DNA of 64,000 nucleotides, from assembly GCF_022605165.1 (NCBI RefSeq), contig NC_063073.1:806001-870000 (forward strand), given 5' to 3'. Shown here piece by piece: positions 21,041 through 35,154 of this stretch; positions within the stretch are counted from its first letter, which is position 1; every line of letters begins with the position of its first letter. A program made the translations under genes and the position numbers. The stretch is from Purpureocillium takamizusanense. Taxonomy: Eukaryota > Ascomycota > Sordariomycetes > Hypocreales > Ophiocordycipitaceae. The notes under the pieces are model-generated. The model was not told the origin of the DNA and ran no database searches. It was given only the letters and a program-made list of their open reading frames with translations.

Positions 21041-21969
21041 TCATCTACCGCCTCCTTGCATTCCTCTCGTTAATGCCAGTCGCTTGCTAAATGGACTCAA
21101 GCTGCGCTCCCTCGGTGGCTCGGGAGCTTGAGTCCTTCCCCCAGCCTTGTAGCCGCTACTTGGTGAAGGGTCCCGACGGCCTCGTTCGCCACCCCGTCTC
21201 GGCTCCGGCTCCGGCGATTTTGAGTAGTACTGCCTGCGAGGAGGCGGCCCGGCTGAATCCCTAGACTTGACAGATTCCCTTCTGGCCCGTGGACGGGAAT
21301 CGTCGTCGCGGACCCGGTACGGTCGCCCAGACTTCTCCGGAGTTGGCGACCGGCTGTTGCGGGCCAACGGCGGCTCGCGTTTTCGCGGCGGCGGTGACGG
21401 ACTCCGACTATAGCTACCGCTGCTGCTATAGCTGCGCGCCCGCGGTCTCGCTCTGTCCTGAGCCTTGAGGTCCGATACGGGCTTGCGACGCTCCGGTGTT
21501 GGTGAGCGCGGCCGTCGGCCAGGGGACTCTGAGCGGCGGGATGATCTGGTGGAGACTGTTGATACCGAGCCTAAAGACGCTGACCGTTGCCGCTTAGGGG
21601 AGTTCAAGAGTTCGTCGTCCCTCTCATCCCGCTCCCGTTTCCTTTCGCGCTCCGCCTCCCGCTTGGCCAGCTCTTGGTCCGCGATTCCCTTCCTATACGC
21701 AAGACGTCAGTTTCACGGCTACTTGCTATTGATGAGGGAAGCGGTTGCACTGACTTTGGTTGTTCGATAGGCTCGAGGCTAGTGTTGGCGAGTTTTGGTT
21801 GCAGCTTGGGGTTCCGCAGTTGCTGGGAGCGCGAGGGCCGCGCAACGTAGGGCCGTTCTTGCGTCGAGGCCTTACACTCGTATGAGTAGTGGCCTCGCTT
21901 GAGACACTTTTGGCAGAGAACGTTCGCGGGCGTCGACCGTGACGGGCCTGAGCGGCCGCGGGAGAACAT
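21041..21969 (-). CDS. ZCCHC10-like zinc-knuckle protein with RS-rich tail
   Basis: Two exons (21969-21755 and 21692-21041) joined across a 62-nt intron give 288 aa. The N-terminus has one CCHC knuckle of the ZCCHC10 type, CQKCLKRGHYSYEC (C-x2-C-x4-H-x4-C), followed by the family segment RPYVARPSRSQQLRNPKL. After the intron a Lys/Glu/Arg helical stretch (KGIADQELAKREAERER) leads into a long Arg/Ser/Pro-rich domain with many RS, SP and TPE motifs, typical of phosphorylated nuclear proteins in splicing. The intron donor reads GTCAGT and the acceptor TATAG; this join restores the frame exactly. A nuclear RNA-binding role is inferred from domain content. Confidence 0.88.
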
Positions 21970-23407
21970 GGCGGGTCAGCTACTTTGACGCGGATGAAGA
22001 GAAATAAAAACGTTCTCCGGAGCAATAAAGTTGAGAGGGGCTGACAAAAATTCTTTGTAAAACGAGTGTAGAAAACTTTGGGGCGTCGGTCGAAGCTCTT
22101 TAAGCCTCGCAATGATGAGCCACTGCGTGTGTTGAGTCTGCCAATGAGCGCAACTAAGTGTACATCATGACAGGACAAAGCGAAAGGCACGGTGGTCACG
22201 TGACCGCAGGTCGTTAGATGAGCGAGGGCGTCATGTGGCTGCAGAGGGCTGCTACATTGCGGTACGAGATCGCCAGCCGCCTCGGATACGAACCGAGGAG
22301 GGACGAAATCAGGTGGGCGCCTTTCTAATGTAACACGGGATCCCGTTGAGATGAGGCGAACCAGCCGATGCCAATCGGCTGCCGCGGACTGACACAGTGA
22401 TCCTGTTTGGTGCTGCCCCAGCCAGCGGGACCCAGCAGTAGCACGTAGCGGCAGTATCAGCAGTCGCAGCAGCCAGCGCTGCGTTCGCCGCCTGAGCAGA
22501 AGACCCACAAGGGTTACATAAGCAGCCACACAAATGCACATTTTCGCTCGTGACCGAGAGCTGGCTGACAGGAGGGACAAAGCGGGAATCTACCGGCGCT
22601 AGGTCATTTCCGAGCTGAGCTTTGCACTGCACTCCAGTGAACCAACCCGCTACAGACCTACTGACCTACTGGCTGACCCTCCCGCCGTCCGTCGTCCATC
22701 CATCAATCCGTCCTCCCCCATTGCATTGTCGTCGTCCCCCCCGTCGACCCGTCCTGATGGCATCGGCTTGAGCCCTTCCGTTGGACAACAGTATCCTCCG
22801 TCAGGCTCTCTACCTCCCCCACGGCCCCTGAGAGTTCTTGGCAGCACCGCTGCTGTAAGTCGCCGCACGGCCTCTCTCCCGCTCGCCCACGCCCCCCCCG
22901 TCCATCGCAAACCAAGAATTCCAAGCAATCCTCCTCCCCTCCCCTACTACCCCATCGCGACCTCGTCTCTGCCACCCACGCCTCATCGTCGGCTCGTCGC
23001 TCTCCTGCGTCGTTCGGTCCGCATCTGCGTTTGTTCTGCGCTTGCCACCTGTTCACCCTCCTGATCTCGGTGATTGCAGGTTTCGCGGGCGTCGACGCAG
23101 CAGCCCCCATCGCATCCTCGAGGAAGCCAGAAGCAGCCCAACACCCCACGCCATCCATCGAAATGTCCTTTCCGCCAGGACGATGATCACCGGTCCTCTG
23201 CCCTTAACCCACCGGTCCTCTTCGATCGATTCTGCTTTTTGATTTCGATTCTTTTACTGTCACTTCCTCACCGGACCCCTCCCCTCGCGAGTTATTGCCC
23301 GGCGCCAGTCGACCGCCGTCGTCCCTGTCGACTTTTAATACCCTAGGCACTGCTTCGTTGCTTCATTGGGGTGATTGGATATATACCCGGGCCATTCCCA
23401 CCACGTC
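21970..23407. other. Shared upstream region of the zinc-knuckle and R3H genes
   Basis: A divergent intergenic region of about 1.4 kb. The right half, from about 22.65 kb, is strongly pyrimidine-rich on the plus strand, consistent with the promoter and long leader of the R3H-SUZ gene. Open frames here have biased composition and no recognisable domain. Confidence 0.5.
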
Positions 23408-26055
23408 ATGGCGAGCGCGCAGGTCTCTCCAGAACTACCCAGGCCATCATTTGCCAAAGTAAGGCCCAACTCCCTCCCTCCCGCAATACCACCCGAAACA
23501 TTCGACTCTCAGCCGTCTGCAGCGTCATGTCCATGGAAACTGACGCTCCTTCTCAGGTGGCAGCATCCGTCTCCAAAGAGGCTCTCCCGGCGGCAGGGCA
23601 GAGCAGCAACCACACGTCCAGTGTCGAGCACGAAGCAAGCACGATGAAACCTATCGTGGTTAGTAGCGCGCCCATTGTGGTGCCGCGTTCACAGCCTACC
23701 TCACTTCCTGGATCAGGCATCCCGACGGCCCCAAGAGGCAAATCAGCAGATGTCGATAATGCTTCGACGGCACTCCACAACCTGAAACTTGGCCCAAAGG
23801 TCCCCAGTCTCGTGGTCGATGGGAGCAGTTCCGCACCGGATCGCCAGCGAGGTCTCATCAGCAGGGAAAGCGGATCTGATGAGTCGCAGAAATGTGATTC
23901 AAGCTCAGACCTCGGGACAAAGCCACCCAGCCTGGATGGCAAAAGCATCACTTCAGGGACAACGTTCGCTATGGACGAGAAGGAGTCGCTGCGCCCTGAC
24001 GACAGTGCCAGTGTCAAGGCCGCGGCAGAGGACGACGATGCCTTCTCAATCCGTGGCTCTTTCATCGCTGGTTCCCGAATGAGCTCAGACATTGCCGCGC
24101 GTGCTCGGGGCATTCAGCTCGGCGACATACCGGAGCAAAGATTGGTGCACCCTCCAACTGGACCACTCGGACACGGCATCCTGACGCCGCAGAGTTCCAC
24201 ATCGGAGCACCCCCCAGCCCTTAACCCGGCCATGCCGCTCAGCGCAGAAGGCTCTTCCGATGCTCTCAACGTCATATATCGCCAGGCACCCGACGAGAAG
24301 TTGCTTGACGCGCTTGCCAGCCCAAGGGACCGTTACTTCCTACTGCGGCTCGAGAAGGATGTGATCGATTTTGTACAGGACTCCAAGTATGTATTCTTCG
24401 TTTTCTCCCTTGAGGTCTCCTCAACTAACGATGAATGCGCAACAGGGAGCCGTACATGGACCTGCCTCCATCAAACTCGTTCTGTCGAATGTTGACGCAT
24501 AAGTTGGCAGACTATTACCACATGACGCATTCCTTTGAACCCCATATTGGATCCGTCCGCATATTCAGGACGCCTTTCTGTAGAGTTCCGCCATCTCTGG
24601 CCACCATGGCTCCGCAATCGAGTGCCTCTGCTAGCAGCACCCCACCCCCTGCCGTGCTGCCCAAGAAGATCATGCGCCGCGGGCAAGACAATGAGGGCGG
24701 CGCTGTCAGCGCAAGCGCCTCGAAGCCTACGTCAGAGTCTGGAAGCGATGGCAAAGACGGCAAGGAGAAGCAGCCGGTGGCTAAGGAAAAGTAAGTTCTC
24801 TCCCCAGTCACTCTCTTGGACAAGTCACTGACCGGCGCTAGGATGTCGCGGGAAGAGCGGGAGGAGATGTACAAGCTGGCTCGAGAGCGAATCTTTGGCA
24901 GCTCAGAGAACAGTGTTCAGGGTAAGAGGTGTCGGCTTCGGCATAGATTAACCATCTACTAACGATATACAGAGAATGACGGCGAGAGCGGCATGTCGCG
25001 CACGAGCTCCGTGTCTGCCAACAACAAAGCCAATGGTGCAAAGCGTGGCAAAGTGGGCAAGCAACGTCGGGACGACTCAGACAGCTTTGACTCGAGGAAT
25101 CTGTACACGCCTTACTGGGGTCCTCAGCAGCAGACTTGGGTGCCGCAACCGCAGGGCCAGTTCATGGCTCCGGCCCAGAGTCAGTTCGCGGGGCAGCCAC
25201 CGCCCTCGTTCCCCGGGCAAGTTGCGCCAGTCTATGCCCAACAGCCCGCAGCTTATCCTGCCATGACCAACATGGGTCACAACCCCAGCTATCCCGCCTA
25301 CGGTCTGCCTCAGGTTCGTCTCTGCTTCTACATTCCACCGAGAATGCCTAGGACTGACGATTGAGCAGCAGTATGCCCCGCCCCCGCCACCCCAACAAAG
25401 GTACCAGCCCAGTGGTAGCCCAATGACGGCGTATGGCTCGCCGGTTCCACAAGCTACCGTTCCGCAGGGATGGCAACCAGGCTTTGTGCCTCAGGCGTAC
25501 CAAGCTAGGGGCTCGGTACCGCCTACCGCTCAAAATCACATGGGTATCCCCTATGCTTACGGACAGCTGCCCGCGAATGCGAACCCAAACGACCCTAAGA
25601 GTCAGCACCCCATCCCAGGCAGTTACAATAGGAACCATGCCTTCAATCCCAAGACGCAGTCCTTCGTCCCTGGCGGAAGCCCGATGCACCCAATACCGCC
25701 TCCACAGCCCCCCTTCACAGCCCCCGGGTCTCATCACGGGAGCCCCCAAATAGGGACACCTCACCTTGCATATGCGGCTTATCAGCCCGCGGTTCCCCCG
25801 TCGTACGGCGGGGGATATGGCATGGCGAGGCAGGGCTCGAACAACTCCATACCCTCCTACCATGGCCCTCCTATGCCTCAGCATGTGCCGCCACCTATGC
25901 AGAGCATGCCGCCGCCCCAGCATGTTCCCCAGAACGCGCCGCCCCATGCTGTTAGCCGCCCGGCCGTGCCAGTGGTAGCGAATCAGATATATAGCCACCT
26001 ACCCACCTACGGCAACCCGGCCACGCTGCCGCAGAAGCCAGCCGCTGGAATTTAG
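23408..26055 (+). CDS. R3H-SUZ domain RNA-binding protein
   Basis: Six exons (23408-23458, 23557-24386, 24446-24790, 24842-24921, 24973-25313, 25369-26055) give 777 aa; all joins keep frame. Residues 1-280 are Ser/Thr-rich and disordered. The R3H domain starts at about residue 278 with RDRYFLLRLEKDVIDFVQD and, across intron 2, has the R-x3-H signature in CRMLTHKLADYYHM. A SUZ-type motif follows (KKIMRRGQDN, then MSREEREEMYKLARERIFG across intron 3). The C-terminal half is Pro/Gln/Tyr-rich and prion-like. This order matches fungal and animal R3HDM-type proteins that bind single-stranded RNA. The first exon (MASAQVSPELPRPSFAK) uses a GTAAGG donor and CTCAG acceptor; an alternative unspliced start at 23527 exists. 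Confidence 0.87.
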
Positions 26056-26452
26056 GAGCATCAGGGCGGTGTTCGGAGCCGAGCACCGAAACGGCGTATA
26101 AAGGGCATGATCAAGCATCTTGGCGTTACCGGGTGGATAGGATGAATGGCATTGATGTTTTTTTAACCTGTAGGCCATGGCCTCCTCTTAGATGAGATAC
26201 ACATATCCGGGGACATGAAGACTGCATGACGATTCAATCCCATTTCTAAAAGTCCTCAGAGAAGACGACACAAAAGATGTCGCCTTGCCCGCAACGCCGT
26301 GATGATTTGTGTTTGAACGCGGTGCCCCAGCCTCGTGTCTGTGTCATACACCTTGCAGGACGCACCAAGTTCCCGCCTTTTTGGTGCAGAATGCCTCTGG
26401 CTATTCATCCTGCACGTCATATCAATAATAATGCCCATGTAAGTATCACCCT
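26056..26452. other. Convergent 3' flanks of the R3H and eIF3f genes
   Basis: About 400 bp between two stop codons; AT-richer than its surroundings. It presumably holds both polyadenylation regions. No gene is seen. Confidence 0.5.
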
Positions 26453-27673
26453 CTACTCCGCGGGCTCCCGAGGCTCCCGGGGCTCTCGGGGCTCTCGGGG
26501 TTCGCGCGGCTCACGCGGCTCCCGAGGCTCTCTCGGCTGGCCGCCGCCCCGACCACCGCCGCGGCCACCTCGCTTCCCGCCGCCACCACGCTGGTTACCG
26601 CCCTTGTCACCATCCGTCTTCCCCTCGCCATCCTTCTCGTTGCTGGTCAGGTTCGCCGTCGCCAGCCGCTGAGACAGATCGATCTGGGTTCGGATGGTAT
26701 TGGCCAGGTAGCTGACCATAAGCACGTCCTGGATGTGGTTGTTGAAGTCGTGCTCAATCTGGGAGGCGTCGACCTTGGGCGCCAGGGACAGGGCGCTCAT
26801 GAGATACTGCCCCAGAGCGTTGTTCGGCTCCTCATCCTCGTCCAAGACGCCGTTGACCCACTCGCTGACCCGGTCGAGGAGGTTGAGCGTCTGCTCGATC
26901 GACCGGCCGAGTCCCTCAATGTCTGATACCAGGGGCGCGGTCCGGGACTCGTTGTCTTGCGCACTAGCGATGGCCTCGAGGGCGTTCCTCTCAGAGTCGC
27001 CGTAAAGCATCTTGTGAGGCACCTGGATGAAGAGGCAGCTCTCGGCGGCGCGCTCGGCGTTGACGGCCACGGGGGCGCTGATGTAGCATCTCGTCTCGAT
27101 GTCCTCGCCGGGCTGGGTCGAGATGGTCAAATGGATAGCGGGGTGGGGGAAGGTACCCGTCTCGGGGCTGGCGAAGAAGTTCTGGATGAGGGCGCTGAAG
27201 CTATTGAGCTCGTGGGACGTGGTGTACCAGCCGAGCAGAGCCTCGCGGGGGTTGGCTTTCAGGGTCAGGGCGAGCATGTTCTTCTGGTACTCGACGTCGA
27301 CTTCGACCTGGTCCTGCTCCTCGGTGTGAGGAATGGCAAAGCAGGAGCGAACCTCGACCTCGGTTCCATCTTCGGATCGGGTGCCAACCAGGGCGCCTAT
27401 GACTCGGGTGGACTGGGCATTTTCGTGGACGTCCCTTCGCACGGCGTGGTCGAGGATGGAGAGAACGGCCTGCAAACGCGCGAGAGTTAGTCCTGGGAAG
27501 CTCGAGGCTCAAGGAGGAGGGTCGGTATATGTCGGCATGGGGAGGCGGAGGGGTAGGGAGCGAACCTGGGGCTGGATGTTGACGCTGAGCGGGGCAATGT
27601 TGGTCTGGATGCCCACGTTGCCGTGAGCCAGCGGGCGCGCGAGATGTATGAAGCGCTCTGTAGCGGCGGCCAT
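26453..27673 (-). CDS. eif3f: Translation initiation factor eIF3 subunit F
   Basis: Two exons (27673-27566 and about 27469-26453) give 374 aa. Exon 1 encodes [15 protein letters not shown] through VNIQPQ; exon 2 opens with [12 protein letters not shown]. The MPN domain is clear: [32 protein letters not shown] and [12 protein letters not shown]. It lacks the JAMM metal-binding histidines, as expected for the non-catalytic MPN domain of eIF3f. The C-terminal helical region that binds eIF3 partners follows ([16 protein letters not shown], then [16 protein letters not shown]). The tail is unusual: Gly/Arg-rich RGG motifs and then eight PRE tripeptide units. The protein acts in the cytoplasm in the 43S pre-initiation complex. 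It is divergent from UTP25 across about 440 bp. Confidence 0.93.
26465..26536 (-). repeat. Eight tandem PRE codon triplets in the eIF3f tail
   Basis: Eight 9-nt units each encode Pro-Arg-Glu. The Arg codon differs between units (CGG, CGA, CGC, CGT and AGA all occur), as do the Pro and Glu codons, so the peptide repeat is older than simple DNA slippage. Confidence 0.85.
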
Positions 27674-28115
27674 GCTGGGCGAGGAGAATGCGTGCGTCGG
27701 TTCGACGAGCGTTCGTTGGGGGCTGATGGGCGAAGGGCGCGGGTGGGTGTGGAGGTGAAAATTGAGGCGACGCCGGTGTTGCAACTGGGTCCCCTCTCTG
27801 GTGGCTCGCGATGTCGCCAAATTTCGCCGATTTTGTGATTTGCAGGTTTGGCGGGCGCCCGCGCCTGGGGTTGTGCGCACTTAGATAAGCCACGATAAGT
27901 CTGGCTGTGGCGCAGCCGGCGTGTCTGCCCCACCATTGTGTGGCTTTCCGCCGCTAACTTACTGGTTCCTCCCAATTACATGCTCAAGCTTCAACTTTTT
28001 TTGCGACGACGTGGGTTCATGTGAATACTTGGGCGCGCATGGTGAAGCATTCTTTTCACTACTTTTTACAGATTCCGTTATCTCAACTCATCAATACAAC
28101 CCTGTATAATCAGAC
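27674..28115. promoter_or_regulatory. Bidirectional promoter, eIF3f / UTP25
   Basis: The 442 bp between two divergent ATGs must hold both core promoters and leaders. The side next to UTP25 is AT-rich (from about 27.95 kb). No canonical TATA box was identified with confidence. Coupling a translation factor to a ribosome biogenesis factor suggests growth-related co-expression. Confidence 0.5.
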
Positions 28116-30382
28116 ATGCCTCCCCGAGGGAGAGGCGGTAATTTCCGCGGCCGGGGCTCTCGCGGCCGTGGTGGACGTGGTGGACGTGGTCGCGGTCGCG
28201 GGTCAAGTCGGTTTGGACCAACTCGAAGGTTTGATGGAGACCGACTGGCCGAAAAGGATGAGTAAGTCGTGAAGCTTACCTTCATGGTTGTGAATTGGAG
28301 ATTGACGAATCGCGCTGCAGATCGGAAGATTCGCTCAGCGAAGAGAGTGAAGATGAGGAGCAAGCAGAAGAGTTAAACGACATCGCGTCCGACGATGACG
28401 AGGATGAGAAGCCCGCCGCGCGGCCCTATATGGCTCTGCTCCAAAGCTTCAACGAAATTGGTGCTCCGAAAGCAAAGAGGCGAAAGCTTGAACATTCGGA
28501 ACCGCGCAAGGAGACTGACGAATTGGAGTCTGATCAAGATGAAGCTGTGGTCGGCGAGGACGTCGATCGGGTTGATGAGGAGGAGGAGGACCCCGCCGCT
28601 GGCGCCGCCGAGCAGCCAGAAAATGACTCGGACTCTGAGGATGAAGAGGACTCAAGTGATCCATTCGATGCGCACTTTGCCCACGCACACGAGATAGCAT
28701 CTGCAAAGGCGGTCAAGGCGGTCAAGGACGAGCAATGGACGACAAAGCGTACCATGATGCAGTCATTACGCACTACCCTCATGTCACCGGGGCCTGGGAG
28801 CGACTTGGAAGCACCGCGACCCGCGTCCGGTCTGGACGACTTTATGCTCAAGAACAAGCTGAAGGAGACCTCTGCGAAGAAGTTTGCTAAGTTGGATGAG
28901 ACACAAAAGACGCTCATGCCCCTCCTGTTCGACTACAGAGATATTCTGCACTGCGGACGAACAGCCAAGAATGCGGAGGGTATGCGGAAAGCTGTTTGCT
29001 TGCATGCGCTAAATCATGTCTTCAAGTAGGCTCCCTGCCGCCAGCAAACCATTTGCAGCCTTTGCTTACCCTGACGCAGGACGCGAGACCGAGTCATCAA
29101 GAACAACTACAAGCTCGCCAAGGACGGGGAAAACACAGAACTTGAGTTCAGAGACCAGGGCTTTACGCGTCCAAAAGTTCTCTTCCTCTTGCCAACCAGG
29201 AACTCCTGCGCTCGCATTGTCAACATCATCCGAGACCTCTGCGGCTCAGATCAGCAAGAGAATCGCAAGCGGTTCGACGACTCCTACATCGAAAAGGAGT
29301 CAAACTTTGGCAGCGACCGCCCAGAGGATTTCCGAGAGCTGTTTGAGGGCAACGACGATGATATGTTTCGCCTGGGAGTCAAGTTTACACGCAAGACAAT
29401 CAAATACTTTGCCCAGTTCTACAACTCGGACATACTGTTTGCAAGCCCGCTTGGCCTGCGCATGGCCATTGGTTCCGAGGAGGACAAGAAGAAGACAGAC
29501 TTTGACTTCCTGAGCTCCATCGAAATGGTCGTCGTCGATCAGGCCGACGCCTTGCTCATGCAGAATTGGGAACACGTCGAATACATCTTTGAGCACCTCA
29601 ACCTGCAACCCAAGGACGCGCACGGCTGTGACTTTAGTCGCGTGCGGAGCTGGTACTTGGAGGACTGGGCGAAATATTTCCGGCAGACGATTATCCTGTC
29701 GGCTTTCAATACCCCTGAGCTCACTGAGCTGCAGAGGATGCACTGCCATAATTGGGCTGGCAAGGTCAGACTACAGCCAGAGTATCCCGGTGTCATCCAA
29801 CAACTCGGCATCAAGGCCAAGCAGACATTTTCCCGCTTCCAGTCTCACTCGGTCGACAAGGACCCGGATGCGAGGTTCGAGTACTTTGTGTCCGCCATCG
29901 TGCCTACGCTGGTCAAGCGGGCAAAGGACTCCAACGGCACCCTCCTCTTCGTTCCGTCATACCTCGACTTCGTGCGTGTTCGCAACTATTTTGCAAACTC
30001 GCCAACCATGAGCAGTGTCACGTTTGGCGCCATATCCGAATATACCGATGTTCCGGAGGCATCCCGTGCCAGGTCCCATTTCCTCACTGGCCGGCACCGC
30101 GTGCTGCTTTACACGGAGCGCGCGCATCACTTCCGCCGATACCAGTTCCGAGGCGTCCAGAAAGTCATATTTTACGGGCTGCCCGACAACCCCATATTCT
30201 ACAAAGAGATCGCAGGGGACTACCTGAGCAAGAGCGAACAAGATCTCAAGATCGAGCCGGGGCAGGGCACAGTGAGGGTCATGTTTTCCAAGTACGATGT
30301 CATGAAGTTGGAGAGAATCGCTGGTTCCAAGAGAGCTGGCAAGATGATACAAGACCGCGGCGACACGTTTGACTTTATCTAG
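28116..30382 (+). CDS. UTP25: U3 snoRNA-associated protein Utp25 (DEF family)
   Basis: Three exons (28116-28261, 28321-29025, 29080-30382) give 717 aa. The N-terminus is an Arg/Gly-rich RGG segment ([14 protein letters not shown]). A long acidic stretch rich in Asp/Glu/Ser follows, then the Utp25 domain. Diagnostic segments are [54 protein letters not shown] and FYKEIAGDY. The fold resembles DEAD-box helicases but the ATPase box reads DQAD and no Walker A is visible, as known for Utp25. The protein belongs to the nucleolar SSU processome and is needed for early 18S rRNA processing. Both intron joins restore conserved sequence ([13 protein letters not shown] spans intron 2). It is convergent with the bL17m gene. 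Confidence 0.92.
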
Positions 30383-30566
30383 ATAGATCATGGCATAGCG
30401 TCTTTAATGGACACCCGATCCCCCAGTGAGCAGGGATTGTAGCCGGCCACTGCGGCGCCCCGGTATAGGCGTATCATGATGGTAGTAAAATTGCACATAT
30501 ACATTGTCTTTGTTGTACACTGAGTCTCCATGCAGCACCCCCGGCATCCTCCGAGCCGCCTTGCTC

Positions 30567-31297
30567 TCACCTCGCCGGTCGCGGAGCTTCGGGCGTCTTT
30601 GCGGGTTCTGGTGCAATATCGGCAGCAACGGCCGCTGTGCTCGGTATACTCTCGTCCGTCTTCAAACCCATGAAGCGCTGCACCATGTTCTCAAAGTCCT
30701 CCTCACCGCGGAACTGCGTCACCTTCTTCATGTTTTGCCTCGTCAGGGGAGTCGACTGCCGGCCGAGCATACGGTCGCGGGCCACCGCCTTGGCCGTCAT
30801 CATGAAGCGCGAGTCCTTGGGGCCATCGACGAATTCGAGGATGGCGCTCTCGCCTTGGTCGTATGTGTTCTTGGGCTCGGTGCGCGTCACGCGGGTGTAC
30901 CCTCCTTCGCGGGGCAGGTATCGGTTCCGCAGCTCGCCAAAGAGCTTCGGAAGCAGGATGTGTGGTGTCTGCGAAGGGAAAGATGGTCAGTATCCGTGTG
31001 TTGTCCGCCAAAACGGCGGCGCCGAGTGCTGCTTGGGGAAGTGGTGATGATGGTGCTGGGTGGTCTGCGGGCTTTCCGTACGTAAAGAATACCCTGGGCC
31101 GATCTCCGACAGGGCTCATTGTTCCTCTTGGCCAGCGTTATCAGCTTCTCGGCCAGCCGCTGCGCCTCTTTGGCCTTTGCGTATGTCGTCTGGATGTGCT
31201 CGTGCTGCACGAGCTGCGTGACGAGGCCGCGCAGCAGGGCCTGTCGCGCCGACGAGTTGCGGCTGAGGTGCCGGTACTTGACGAGGCCGCCGGCCAT
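30567..31297 (-). CDS. MRPL8: Mitochondrial large-subunit ribosomal protein bL17m
   Basis: Two exons (31297-31082 and 30968-30567) give 205 aa. The start MAGGLVKYRHLSRNSSARQ and the following LLRGLVTQLVQHEHIQTTYAKA are characteristic of L17. The join across a 113-nt intron gives ILY|TPHILLPKLFGELRNRY, then YTRVTRTEPKNTYD, where bacterial L17 ends. A fungal C-terminal extension (LEFVDGPKDSRFMMTAKAVARD and beyond) follows, as in yeast Mrpl8. The protein sits in the mitoribosome near the peptide exit tunnel. The gene is divergent from MIC12 over about 490 bp, so two mitochondrial genes share an upstream region. Confidence 0.93.
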
Positions 31298-31783
31298 TAC
31301 GCGTACGGCGAGTGGGAGTTTTGCTGGTCAATGGATGGAAGGAGGGCGACGGGGGGCGCTGCTTCGGGGATTGAGTTGAGTTGAGCGGCAGCCTCGTTCA
31401 CAGGGTCGTCGTCGTCGTCGTCGCGAGGCTCGGAGACCGGGATTGGACAGTGGTGGTGGTGGAAATTTTTGGCGGAGCCCGCACTGCAGCCCACCCGCCC
31501 AGGCCCAGCCTGACGAGCCGCGGGCTGCAAAGCTCACCCGGACCTTTTCGACCAACTACGTCAACCCTCTCGCAACCGTCAATTTCGCAACGACAGCAAT
31601 TGACGCCTTGCCCGGCCCTTGGGGAGCCCTTTTAGCCAGCGACGCATCATGAAAAGTCACGCATAGGCTTCTTGAGAGCAATTGTCTTTGCGTCCGCGAC
31701 CCTCTCCCGCCATCGGCAGCACTACGAGCCGCTTAATACCCGCGCACTCCCGTCATCAGCCGAGCGCAACCACCATTGTCACC
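31298..31783. promoter_or_regulatory. Bidirectional promoter, bL17m / MIC12
   Basis: The 486 bp between divergent ATGs of two mitochondrial-protein genes. It contains a GTC-repeat patch near 31406-31422 and GT-rich DNA. No TATA box is obvious. Confidence 0.45.
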
Positions 31784-32704
31784 ATGGGCTTCGCAACCGG
31801 CTTCGTGAGTTTCCCTTCCTCGCCCCTGGCCGTCTAATGCGCCCTCGTATCCTAACCCGGTCTGCAGACGGGTGGCGTCACCCTGACGCTCTCCCTTGCC
31901 TATCTGTCGGTGCTCGCCCACCAGCGCACCCGCGAGAACCAGAGCCGGCACCTGCGAGCCCAGGCGCTCGCCCTGCAGACGCTCGTCGACCCGATCCCGC
32001 AGCCCCTGCCGCCGTCGCGCTCCGAGGTCGCTGCCGCCCAAAGGGCCGCGTCAGTCGAGGTCGCCAAAGACCGATGGAACGAGGAGGTCGAGAACGCCGT
32101 CCGGTGGGTGCAGAACACGGACTGGGTGGACGTGCGGGAGGACCTCGAGGCTCGCGTAGCCAACCTCTGGGCCCGGGCATTTGGCGGGGCCGTCGACGGC
32201 GCCGAGAAGGCGGGCGAGAAGCTGCCGCCCGCGGTGCGGCAGGCGGAGGCGGCCGCACGGGAGGCAGGCAGCAGTATCGCCAGCGCCGGCAAGGCCGCAT
32301 TCGACAAGGCCAAGGAGAGGGGCGCGCGGTACGAGTCTGCGGTAGAGGACAAGGCCCTCGAAGCGCGACTCGCTGGCCGTAGGCAAATCGAAAAGGCAGA
32401 GGGCGAGGCCAAGAAGAAGGCGTCCGAAGCTCAGGGCGTCATCGCCTCGGCGCTTGAGAAGGGCCGCGACAAGGCACATGAGGTCGTTGACAAGGTCAAG
32501 TCAGCTGTGGGCCTGGCCGAAGAGCAGGTTGCCGCCACCGCCGCCGAGGCTGTGAACGGGACGGCGAGGAGTCCCGTGGCAAAGGCGCTGCAGCAACGCT
32601 ACGAGAAGCCCGAGGCCAAGGTCAACCGCACGGTGGCTGAGGTACTACAGGAGAGATATACGCCGATAGATAAGCGGGACAACACGGTGTTGAGGGGCGT
32701 GTAG
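31784..32704 (+). CDS. MIC12: MICOS complex subunit Mic12 (Aim5)
   Basis: Two exons (31784-31804 and 31868-32704) give 285 aa. The tiny first exon encodes MGFATGF and the second continues TGGVTLTLSLAYLSVLAHQR, together forming the N-terminal inner-membrane segment typical of Mic12. A conserved stretch follows (DRWNEEVENAVRWVQNTDW, then a Leu-Trp helix with NLWARAFGG). The rest is long Ala/Lys/Glu-rich helix, likely coiled coil facing the intermembrane space. Mic12 links Mic60 to the Mic10 subcomplex and helps form crista junctions. The 21-nt first coding exon is small but the GTGAGT donor and CTGCAG acceptor are good and the first in-frame ATG is there. Confidence 0.87.
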
Positions 32705-35154
<2,450 letters not shown>

